A DNA stretch of 44,709 nucleotides, taken from NCBI RefSeq assembly GCF_007692705.1, contig NZ_REBN01000139.1, forward strand, positions 1 through 44,709, in the 5' to 3' direction. A program made the position numbers and the translations under genes. Shown in pieces: positions 8,541-16,041 of this stretch. This stretch comes from Mongoliibacter sp. (lineage in GTDB: Bacteria > Bacteroidota > Bacteroidia > Cytophagales > Cyclobacteriaceae). Position 1 is the first letter of the stretch. Each line of letters opens with the position of its first letter. The notes below the pieces were generated by a model. The model worked only from the letters and a program-made list of their open reading frames with translations. It was not told the DNA's origin and did not search any database.

Positions 8541-9905
8541 ATGGAGTTTGTGATCGTGGACATTGAGACAACAGGTGGAAACCCCAGTAATGGTGGTATT
8601 ACAGAAATAGCAGCCTTGATCTATAAAGATGGGATAGTGATTGATCAATATCATTCACTGATAAATCCCGAAAGGTATATTCCCGGCTATATCACGGGGC
8701 TTACTGGAATAGATCAAGGTATGGTGGAAAACTCCCCAACTTTCGCTGAGGTTTCTGATGAATTATTAGACTTTCTCAAAGGAAGAGTTTTTGTAGCCCA
8801 CAATGTCAATTTCGATTATACTTTTATTAGGGAATCCTTCAGACAGGTTGGTATCTCTTATGATTCAGCCAAGCTTTGTACAGTGAGGTTAAGTAGAAAA
8901 GTTTTTCCCGGGCTTGGATCCTACAGTTTGGGCCGCATATGCGAGCAATTGCAAATCAAAATTGAAAACCGACACCGGGCGTTCGGAGATGCAGAAGCAA
9001 CAGCTATTTTATTTGACAAAATTTACTCCAAAGATGGCCAAACCGTGCTTTCAAGCTTAAAAAGGAATGCAGGAGAAACCTTTTTACCTCCTAATATTTC
9101 AAAAGAAAAATATATGGAAATCCCTGAAGCTACGGGAATTTATTTTTTCCACGACAAAAATGGTCAGGTTATTTATGTAGGTAAGGCTACGAATATCAGG
9201 TCCAGGTTTAAAGGTCATTTCTCCGGAAATTCCAAAGAAAAAATCAATCTCAAATCCGAAATACACGATGTAAGCTGGCAGTTGACAGGAAGTGAGTTTT
9301 TGGCTTTTCTTCTTGAACTTTTGGAGATCAAGAATTTATGGCCCAAATACAATAAAGCTTTAAAATACAAGTCAAGTAACTGGGCTCTTTACTCCTATGA
9401 AGATAATGCCGGTTATTTGAGGTTTCAGGTATCGAAAAATACAAATCCACAACAAGCATTGACTGAATTTGACTCACATTCAGAAGCCTGGAAATTCATC
9501 ATGGATAAAGTGAAAGAATTTGACCTTTGTCCGAAATTGGCAGGAATACAAAAGTCAGTAAGTGACTGTTTTGACTACAAAATCAAAAAATGTAAAGGAG
9601 CATGCTGTGGACAAGAATCAGCCCAAGATTACAATACAAGGGTCAACAATTTTCTAGATGAGCTGCAAGACCAAAAAGGTGAATTGCTGATCAAAGAAGA
9701 AGGGATTTACCCAGATGAAGAGACAGCCTTGTATTTTGTAAACGGGGTATTTGCGGGTTATGCATTTTTGAACGGACAGAGTATGATAAATACAAGTGAA
9801 GATGTTTTGAATATGATTCAAAAAGTAAAGCATTTACCTGAAACAAGGTATATTCTCAGGTCATTTATCCCTAAAATCAAAAGCACAAAGATTCAGGTGC
9901 TTTAA
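8541..9905 (+). CDS. DEDDh exonuclease - GIY-YIG nuclease fusion
   Basis: Start chosen at ATG 8541 (454 aa), because the exonuclease motif begins immediately (VIVDIETTG, D7/E9); an upstream in-frame TTG at 8517 is less likely. Residues 1-165 form a DnaQ/PolC-type 3'-5' exonuclease: motif II HNVNFDYTFIRE, motif III HRAFGDAEAT. Residues about 195-275 form a UvrC-type GIY-YIG endonuclease domain: GIYFFHDKNGQVIYVGKA and then the R-containing helix. A Cys-containing region (CKGACCGQ) follows, as in UvrC. Fusions of this kind occur in several bacterial phyla (Cho-like) and are thought to act in DNA repair. No uvr genes lie nearby. Confidence 0.88.
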   Translation: MEFVIVDIETTGGNPSNGGITEIAALIYKDGIVIDQYHSLINPERYIPGYITGLTGIDQGMVENSPTFAEVSDELLDFLKGRVFVAHNVNFDYTFIRESFRQVGISYDSAKLCTVRLSRKVFPGLGSYSLGRICEQLQIKIENRHRAFGDAEATAILFDKIYSKDGQTVLSSLKRNAGETFLPPNISKEKYMEIPEATGIYFFHDKNGQVIYVGKATNIRSRFKGHFSGNSKEKINLKSEIHDVSWQLTGSEFLAFLLELLEIKNLWPKYNKALKYKSSNWALYSYEDNAGYLRFQVSKNTNPQQALTEFDSHSEAWKFIMDKVKEFDLCPKLAGIQKSVSDCFDYKIKKCKGACCGQESAQDYNTRVNNFLDELQDQKGELLIKEEGIYPDEETALYFVNGVFAGYAFLNGQSMINTSEDVLNMIQKVKHLPETRYILRSFIPKIKSTKIQVL

Positions 9906-9909
9906 TCTT

Positions 9910-11310
9910 TTAAAGGTCAAGAATAAGGGTTGCTACTGCACCGGGACCTAAAGTTAGATTGCCTTCATATGCTTGCCATCCAATTGTAAATTCTTTTTCT
10001 TCATTGCCTTCATTCAGTACCAAGAGGACAATTTTGCCATCTGGCCTTAAGAATGCCACATTTGGCAAATTATCTGCCATATTAGAATCTATTCTTACAG
10101 AACCAGGATCAACAAACTTACTGGCATGGGCTAAGATATAATATGCAGGGTTTCTGGTAACATCATTTCCATCAATAGTGACTCCCCCCAAGCATCTGTC
10201 ACAGCCACCTCGATCAGTGAAAGGAGTTAAATCCGGATTAGAACTGAGGTTCCATTCCAAAACTGCTTTGGCCCAATTTCTGGATGCTCCAATTGTAAGG
10301 TTCTTCGTATGCCAAATCAAATCTTCAGGTAGATTTCCAGGAGCCCCTATCCACTGTTCGGTAAAATATATATGTTTGTCTGGGTGTGCTTGATGTACTT
10401 CTGAGAGTGCATCTATGGTACCCCCATAAAGGTGAAATGCCGATCCGTGAACGTACCTTTTGGCTTCAGGATCGTCCAAGATACTAATCGGGTAATCCGG
10501 TCGGTCGGCATTGTGGTCATATAAAATGATTTTTGTTTTCAGACCTTTTTCTTCAAATAAAGGACCCAAGTGGTTTTTTACAAAATCTCTCTGTTCTTCG
10601 GCAAGCATAAGTAGACTGGGATTGTTTCCAGGGTGTAGGGGCTCATTTTGCACTGTGACAGCATCAATGTGAATTCCTTCTTCGTCCATTTGCTCGAGAT
10701 AACGGACAAAATATAAAGCATAAGCAGGATAATTTTCAGGCAAAAGTTGGCCTCCTCTGGTATCCTGATTGTCTTTCATCCATGCAGGAGGAGACCAAGG
10801 CGAACCCATAAGGGTAATGTCGGGATTGATTTCCAGAATTTCTTTCAGAATGGGGATTACATCTTCTCTGTCGGGACCAAGGTCAAACTTGCTAAGTTGA
10901 GGATCATTCTGACCATCTTCAACATCATGGTATGAAAATACAGTTTCATTGAGATCTGAGGCAGCGATGGATAGCCTCAAATAAGCAATACGGATATCTT
11001 CTTTTCCATCACCGAAAAGCTCTTGCAGCAATGCTTTCCTTTTTTCTTTATCCATTCCTAAAAGATGCTTGGCTGAGCCTTGAGACAAGGTAAACCCAAA
11101 TCCTTCCATTTCCTGGTATTGCATCTCATGATCAATCAGGATATTGGGTGTCAACTCCCGATTTTGTTTGAAAATAGCATTATCCTGTTTTTGAAATAGT
11201 ATATCCTTTGAGGGATCGGTTAACCAGAATTCTGCTTCTTTTTCATTGACGGTATTACAGGATGCGATTAATACTGTAGTTAGAATGAGTAAAGATAGGG
11301 CGTATTTCAT
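9910..11310 (-). CDS. Glycoside hydrolase family 30 lipoprotein
   Basis: A 466-residue exported glycosidase. A lipoprotein signal with lipobox ending at C18 (LIASCNT) implies envelope anchoring. The (beta/alpha)8 domain begins near MEGFGFTLSQGSA; SPWSPPAWMKDN is a GH30 signature. The acid/base is E223 in VQNEPLHPG and the nucleophile E318 in YFTEQWIG. A C-terminal beta domain (about 400-466, HASKFVDPGSVRI onward) is the side domain typical of GH30. Family members cleave beta-1,6-glucans or glucosylceramide; the subfamily cannot be set by eye. It converges with the nuclease fusion gene with a 4-nt gap. Confidence 0.9.
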   Translation of the reverse strand: MKYALSLLILTTVLIASCNTVNEKEAEFWLTDPSKDILFQKQDNAIFKQNRELTPNILIDHEMQYQEMEGFGFTLSQGSAKHLLGMDKEKRKALLQELFGDGKEDIRIAYLRLSIAASDLNETVFSYHDVEDGQNDPQLSKFDLGPDREDVIPILKEILEINPDITLMGSPWSPPAWMKDNQDTRGGQLLPENYPAYALYFVRYLEQMDEEGIHIDAVTVQNEPLHPGNNPSLLMLAEEQRDFVKNHLGPLFEEKGLKTKIILYDHNADRPDYPISILDDPEAKRYVHGSAFHLYGGTIDALSEVHQAHPDKHIYFTEQWIGAPGNLPEDLIWHTKNLTIGASRNWAKAVLEWNLSSNPDLTPFTDRGGCDRCLGGVTIDGNDVTRNPAYYILAHASKFVDPGSVRIDSNMADNLPNVAFLRPDGKIVLLVLNEGNEEKEFTIGWQAYEGNLTLGPGAVATLILDL

Positions 11311-11383
11311 AGGTGGGGAAATTAAACAGAAGCCATGAATTTAGGAATAAATCCATGGCTTAAATTAAATGTTTGTCGGTAAT

Positions 11384-11785
11384 TTATAAAAAGGCCAGAG
11401 CTGCAGGCCCTAATTGTCTTTGCAGGGGCTTTAGCAGGCTCCCAATACTATTGTTATAATTGCCTAAAAGTTGTTTCCCCAAAAGATTTAAGAGAAAATT
11501 CTGTCTGGTTTTTTTTAGGTCTAAAAATTGGGATTTTTTGGCATCCTCTCCCAAAGAACTGTTGAGTACTTTGAAAACATCATCAGTGAAGCTTTTATTA
11601 TTTGTTTTGAGTTTGCTTTCCTGGTCTGCACTTAGACCAAGGCCATCTGTTTTATTCAGAATATTGAGTACCTGTGTAGGGAGGTCTGCACTTCCTGCAG
11701 AGGGGACATTCAACCTTTGCGCTGTGACATTCATAGCTGATAAGGTTGTGAAAATAAATGTGAAAATGACAAATAATTTTTTCAT
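11384..11785 (-). CDS. Small exported protein of unknown function
   Basis: Start taken at ATG 11785 (133 aa), giving a clean signal peptide (MKKLFVIFTFIFTTLSAMNVTAQ); an ATG 7 codons upstream only adds basic residues. The mature part is mainly helical with an LNKTDGLGLSADQESKLK segment and a C-terminal FLLNLLGKQLLGNYNNSIGS. The helical pattern resembles short periplasmic sensor/adaptor proteins, but no family is recognised. It lies upstream of the GH30 gene on the same strand with a 73-bp gap. Confidence 0.65.
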   Translation of the reverse strand: MKKLFVIFTFIFTTLSAMNVTAQRLNVPSAGSADLPTQVLNILNKTDGLGLSADQESKLKTNNKSFTDDVFKVLNSSLGEDAKKSQFLDLKKTRQNFLLNLLGKQLLGNYNNSIGSLLKPLQRQLGPAALAFL

Positions 11786-11964
11786 GATTAGGTTTTTTCG
11801 TTTCAAGTAAATTAATAAAAATCAAATAAATTATAAGTTAAATATGGTTTTTATTGAGCAGGGTAAGGCTATTTTATTTTTGAAAAGACAATAATACTAA
11901 GTAATGAAATCTGATTTTCTGCTCAATCATTTGAGCTTGCAAACAATTATTTCCAATTTCGGGC

Positions 11965-12564
11965 ATGAATATGAGATTAATAATAATTGCTGTTTTTATA
12001 CTGATTTTAAATGCTACAGGGATGTCGCATGGCCAAGTAGTACAAAAATATGATGTTTCTATTGCAGGTATTTCTATTGGAGAAATGACTGCTAAAAAGT
12101 TTGATAGGGGAGAGGAAGTTGTTTATGAATTGAGCAGTAATGTGAGCTTTTGGTTTTTTGGACGGATCAATTTGGATTACTTCACCAAAACCACTTACAA
12201 AGATGGGTTGCTCAGAACAGTAAGGTTAACTTCAAATACCAACCGGGGAAATTTCAAATCGGATATAGCTTGGAAAGAAGACCATTACAAAGTTCAAACG
12301 ACCAACTACAAATACGAATTGGACACCACTATTCACAAACCTCTACATTTCAGCGCCGCCGTTTTTTACTTTCAAGAGCCAAGGGGAGTTAAGGAGTTTA
12401 TGGCGGAAGCTTATGGTTTGGTATCTCCGATTGTGAAAAAGGGAGAATATTACGAGGTAGATGTCAATGGTAACCGGAACCGGTTTTACTATAAAAATGG
12501 TGAACTGGAAAAGGCAGTAATGCAGTTCCCCGTCAAAAATTATGTAATTACGAGAAAGGATTGA
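11965..12564 (+). CDS. Exported protein, DUF6134-like
   Basis: A 199-residue protein with an N-terminal signal peptide (MNMRLIIIAVFILILNATG, cleavage near SHGQ). The mature part is beta-rich: KYDVSIAGISIGEMTAKK at the start, then WFFGRINLDYFTKTTYKDG and a C-terminal ENG-rich strand pattern. This matches the general layout of DUF6134/DUF3108-like periplasmic proteins common in Bacteroidota. The first assignment is from memory of the pattern and is moderate; no function is known. It stands alone, followed by a hairpin at 12583-12605. Confidence 0.7.
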   Translation: MNMRLIIIAVFILILNATGMSHGQVVQKYDVSIAGISIGEMTAKKFDRGEEVVYELSSNVSFWFFGRINLDYFTKTTYKDGLLRTVRLTSNTNRGNFKSDIAWKEDHYKVQTTNYKYELDTTIHKPLHFSAAVFYFQEPRGVKEFMAEAYGLVSPIVKKGEYYEVDVNGNRNRFYYKNGELEKAVMQFPVKNYVITRKD

Positions 12565-12582
12565 TATCTCAATAAGAAAAGG

Positions 12583-12605
12583 AACCGGCAAAACCGATTC
12601 CTTTA
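12583..12605 (+). terminator. Hairpin terminator after the DUF6134-like gene
   Basis: AGGAACCGG is followed by a short A-rich loop and CCGATTCCTTT, giving an imperfect 8-9 bp stem ending in a short T-run, about 20 nt after the stop codon. It fits an intrinsic terminator. Confidence 0.5.
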
Positions 12606-12707
12606 AAATATCATCGATACCTATGAAGAAAATTTTCTATTGCAAAGGTATGCCTACGGAAATTAATCACGGTTAAGTCATTGTGAAGTAATCTTTAATT
12701 TCACACT

Positions 12708-13070
12708 TGAAATATGCTTTCAGCGAAATAGGATGGAAATATACTTCGTGAAATATTGTAGAAATATGCTTCGCGATATAAATTGAAATATGCTTCGCGA
12801 AATATTGTAGAAATATGCCTTCGGCGATATAATTTCCTATCTTCAAAACTGAATTCCAAATTATAGCAGTAGAGCGAGGAATTTATTTCAACCTTATTTC
12901 AATCGTATTTCCACCTTATTTCTATAATATCTCTACTTTATTCCGAATCACTTCGTTCTCGGGATCTTCGCTTCAATTTCAAGTATATATCTAAAATATT
13001 TCAACTTATTTCCACCCTATTTCTATTCTATTTCAACTGTATTTCCACTGTATTTCCATCAAATTAAAGT
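12708..13070. repeat. GAAATATGCTTCGCG / TATTTC repeat island, copy 1
   Basis: This fills most of the 549-bp gap between two converging genes. The left half (12708-12835) repeats GAAATATGCTTCGCGA and GAAATATGCCTTCGGCGATAT, each with a small self-complementary core around CTTCG. The right half (12878-13060) repeats TATTTCAACnTTATTTC, roughly every 10-12 nt, largely complementary to the left half, so the whole island could fold back on itself. The words GAAATATGCCTTCGGCGATA and GGAATTTATTTCAACCTTAT recur exactly at 25267 and 25384. No coding potential. Confidence 0.75.
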
Positions 13071-13113
13071 ATCTATCAATATCCACAAATATCTAATAAT
13101 ATCCATTTAAAAA

Positions 13114-14451
13114 TTACTTTTTCATTATCTCCATATTCCTCAAAATATCCATTGCAAAAAGACTCATGGCCTTTATTCCTGTTTTGATGGTTGGCTCAGG
13201 TAAGGGAGCGAATTGAGGGGAATGCAATCCTGGAATTTCTAAACCCTCTGCTTTGGCTTTTTTAAGGAATTCGGGGTCAGAGGCTCCTAGATAGAACATG
13301 CTGATAGGGATATTCCTTTCCTGCAATCCAAATCTGCTGAAATCTTCTCCTATCATCTGAGCTTCAACTTCTTTGACATTGTCTTCCCCTAAATTGGTTT
13401 TAAACACGTTGACCATACGCTCTGTAAGCTCCGCATCATTGATGGTAGCAGGTGTATGTGGCTCTCTGATCCAATACGTTGGCATTTTAGACTCAGGAAG
13501 GCCTGCTGCTTTCGCATAATTTTCACTGATTCTTTTGACACTGCTGATCATTTCTTCCCTTACCTCTGGCGAATATGACCTTAATGTCAATTGCATGGTC
13601 ACTTCATCAGGGATGATGTTGTGGACAGAACCTCCATGGATTGATCCAACGGTTACCACCGCGGGGTCAGTTGGTGCAATTCTCCTGCTGACAATTGTCT
13701 GATATGCCTGGATCATTTGCGCACTTAATACTATCGGGTCAATTCCGGTATGTGGGGCAGCACCATGCGCACCTTCTCCATATACTGTCACGTTCATCAT
13801 GTCAACCCCAGCCATCAAAGGCCCTGCTTTGTAGCCAACCTGACCGGCAGGTAAAAACGGATCATCATGTAAAGCAATGGCATAATCAGGGTGAGGGAAT
13901 CTTTCATAAAGGCCATCATTCATCATATTCCAAGCTCCCATTCCATTTTCTTCGGAAGGTTGACCCACCATCAGTAAAGTTCCTCTCCAGCTTTCCTTAA
14001 ATTCCTGCATGATCCGAGCCGTACCTACAAAAACGGTCATATGGATATCATGCCCACAGCTGTGGGCAATGTAGGTTTCTTTACCGTCATTGCTGACTCC
14101 CTTCTTGGTTGAAGCATAGGGTAAGCCTGTTTTTTCCTCCATTGGAAGCGCATCCATATCTGCACGGATAAGCAATACAGGCCCAGGCCCGTTTCTCAAA
14201 ACACCTACTACTCCGTATCCACCAATTCCTTCGGTAACTTCATATCCCAAATCCCGTAATTCCTGGGCTATTCGCGCTGAAGTTTCCTTTTCCTGCAAGG
14301 AAAGTTCAGGGTTTTGGTGAAGATGTTTATAGAGTTTATCTAGCTCTGGGTATATTTTATCGATAACTGTATCCACTTGCTGAGCCTGGATAGTGGTGAT
14401 AAAACCAATAAAAAGAAGTGGTAAGAGGAAAATAAAATTCAATTTTTTCAT
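13114..14451 (-). CDS. Exported M20-family amidohydrolase/aminoacylase
   Basis: A 445-residue metallohydrolase with a signal peptide (residues 1-24, ending TTIQAQ). Metal-binding motifs of the M20D branch: LIRADMDALPMEEKTG, AHSCGHDIHMTVFVGTA and GQPSEENGMGAW. The dimerisation lid domain is inserted after GVDMMNVTVYGEGAHGAAPHTG, and the final metal ligand region is GLHSPQFAPLP. Members hydrolyse N-acyl amino acids, hippurate or indole-acetyl amino acids; the substrate is not set here. Periplasmic location is inferred from the signal. It is monocistronic, diverging from the YheT-type hydrolase gene. Confidence 0.88.
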   Translation of the reverse strand: MKKLNFIFLLPLLFIGFITTIQAQQVDTVIDKIYPELDKLYKHLHQNPELSLQEKETSARIAQELRDLGYEVTEGIGGYGVVGVLRNGPGPVLLIRADMDALPMEEKTGLPYASTKKGVSNDGKETYIAHSCGHDIHMTVFVGTARIMQEFKESWRGTLLMVGQPSEENGMGAWNMMNDGLYERFPHPDYAIALHDDPFLPAGQVGYKAGPLMAGVDMMNVTVYGEGAHGAAPHTGIDPIVLSAQMIQAYQTIVSRRIAPTDPAVVTVGSIHGGSVHNIIPDEVTMQLTLRSYSPEVREEMISSVKRISENYAKAAGLPESKMPTYWIREPHTPATINDAELTERMVNVFKTNLGEDNVKEVEAQMIGEDFSRFGLQERNIPISMFYLGASDPEFLKKAKAEGLEIPGLHSPQFAPLPEPTIKTGIKAMSLFAMDILRNMEIMKK

Positions 14452-14543
14452 AAACTGTTATGCGTTAAATTTTTCAAATAAAACAAATTATTCCCTCTTT
14501 TGGGGTAGAGATTCCAAATCATAGTTTATTCATAGCCATTTTT

Positions 14544-15509
14544 ATGCCCTTAATTGAAAAATCAACCTATATCGCTCCACCAAAGCTTCTTTTTAACGGA
14601 CATTTAGAAACTATTATTCCGAGTATTTTCAGGACGATAGATGGAGTGAATTATTCAAGAGAAAGAATTGATACCCCTGATGATGATTTTCTGGATTTGG
14701 ATTGGTCCAAAGTGGGATCTGAAAAACTCCTTATCATTTCCCATGGCCTGGAAGGGAGTTCGGATAGGCATTACGTCAAAGGCTTGGTAAAGCTCTTTAA
14801 TCAGAATGGATTTGATGTCTTGGCTTGGAATAACCGCTCTTGCAGTGGGGAAATGAACCGGGCTAAAATTCTTTACCATCATGGAGCTTCATATGATTTA
14901 GAAACAGTTATCAATCATGTAGAAAATGAGTATGATTATAAAGCCTATTACCTCAGTGGAATTTCTATGGGGGGAGCGCAGACTTTGAAATATTTGGGAG
15001 AAAACGGTGGTAGCTTAAATCCGAAGATAAAAAGTGCCACAGTGTATTCTACGCCCTGCAATTTGGAGGATTCTGCAGCCACACTAAAGGAGAGAAGGAA
15101 TGCATTTTATAAAAAGCGTTTCCTTGGTAAACTTAAAGCCAAATTGTTTTTGAAAGAAAAGCAACATCCCGGTTTGGTAGATGTTGAATTATTGAAGACA
15201 GTGAATGATTTTGATACTTTTGACACCCATTTTACAGCTAAGCTTTATGGGTTTAAAAATGCTAAGGATTTTTATCATGCTGTCAGTGCTGACAATTGGA
15301 TCAAGGATATAGAAATCCCAACCTTAATCATCAATGCGATCAATGATCCTTTGCTGAAGGACAGGTGTTATCCAGTTAAGTTGGCTGAGAAGCATCCAAA
15401 CATCTTTCTGGAAATGCCGAAAAGGGGAGGGCATACTGGATTTTTACTGAAGGGACAAGAATTTTCTTGGGCGGAAATGAGGTTTTTGGAGTTTTTGAAT
15501 AAGACATAA
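14544..15509 (+). CDS. Alpha/beta hydrolase, YheT/COG0429 family
   Basis: A 321-residue alpha/beta hydrolase. N-terminal family segment APPKLLFNGHLETIIPSIFR, oxyanion region ISHGLEGSSDRHYVKGL, WNNRSCSGEMNR, nucleophile S141 in GISMGGAQTLKYLG, acid D268 in INAINDPLL, and His H297 in RGGHTGFL, so the triad is complete. No signal peptide. COG0429 proteins are carboxylesterase-like with unclear natural substrates. It diverges from the M20 amidohydrolase gene. Confidence 0.9.
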   Translation: MPLIEKSTYIAPPKLLFNGHLETIIPSIFRTIDGVNYSRERIDTPDDDFLDLDWSKVGSEKLLIISHGLEGSSDRHYVKGLVKLFNQNGFDVLAWNNRSCSGEMNRAKILYHHGASYDLETVINHVENEYDYKAYYLSGISMGGAQTLKYLGENGGSLNPKIKSATVYSTPCNLEDSAATLKERRNAFYKKRFLGKLKAKLFLKEKQHPGLVDVELLKTVNDFDTFDTHFTAKLYGFKNAKDFYHAVSADNWIKDIEIPTLIINAINDPLLKDRCYPVKLAEKHPNIFLEMPKRGGHTGFLLKGQEFSWAEMRFLEFLNKT

Positions 15510-15556
15510 GATATTAGACACAAGATGCAAGAAACGAGAAGCGAGAGATCCAAGAT
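15507..15556. repeat. Interspersed TCTCGYTTCT-type intergenic repeat, copy 2
   Basis: Just after the YheT-type gene, the words TTAGACACAAGATGCAAGAA and ACGAGAAGCGAGAGA form the reverse complement of the words at 3003-3046 and 26500-26540. Degenerate, non-coding. Confidence 0.5.
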
Positions 15557-15640
15557 TGAAGGCTTAAAGCTAGTCCTAGCGAAAGGCATAGTAAGTTGGT
15601 TCGAAAATGTGTTTATAAAAAGTGAAATGTTATCAAAATA

Positions 15641-15673
15641 AAAAAACGACAGCCCAGAAGGCTGTCGTTTTTT
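15641..15673. terminator. Strong bidirectional hairpin with A/U tracts
   Basis: AAAAAACGACAGCC (15641-15654) pairs perfectly with GGCTGTCGTTTTTT (15660-15673) around the 5-nt loop CAGAA. This is a classic intrinsic terminator usable in both directions, 130 nt after the hydrolase gene. Confidence 0.9.
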
Positions 15674-15689
15674 GATAATTATTACCCAA

Positions 15690-16041
15690 TCAATTTTTGT
15701 TTAAAAATTGAAGTCTTAAATATTTTTTATGAATTTGATCAATTGCTAATCATTGATGCAAGCTGTAATGTAAGAGCCAATAAAAATTAAGCACCTATAA
15801 TTAACAACCCAGATTCAGGAATCAATGTTTCATTTTTAGGTTTAAAAGTCTCAAATGCTGGTAAAAGCATATTCAGTTGATTTACAAATGAAATTAAAAG
15901 ATGAGTTTTTGGCCAATTGGTAAATGATACTTCTATTTATTTCTAATGATTTTTATAGAAACAACAAAGAAAAATCCCCTTAACATATTTGGATATCAAG
16001 GGGATAGAACCTTTTCGCAAAAAGGCGGGGACCTTTAAGTT
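15690..16041. other. AT-rich gap with hairpins, no gene
   Basis: No coding pattern is visible. It holds a 9-bp hairpin (TCAATTTTT 15690-15698 with AAAAATTGA 15703-15711) and, next to the minus-strand oxidase gene end, ATCCCCTT (from about 15974) with AAGGGGAT (about 15998), plus CCTTTT/AAAAGG at about 16011-16024. The last two probably terminate the minus-strand gene. Confidence 0.45.

Noticed and set aside
12565-13113. Hidden small gene in the repeat island
   Set aside because: All frames are broken and the sequence is periodic repeat.
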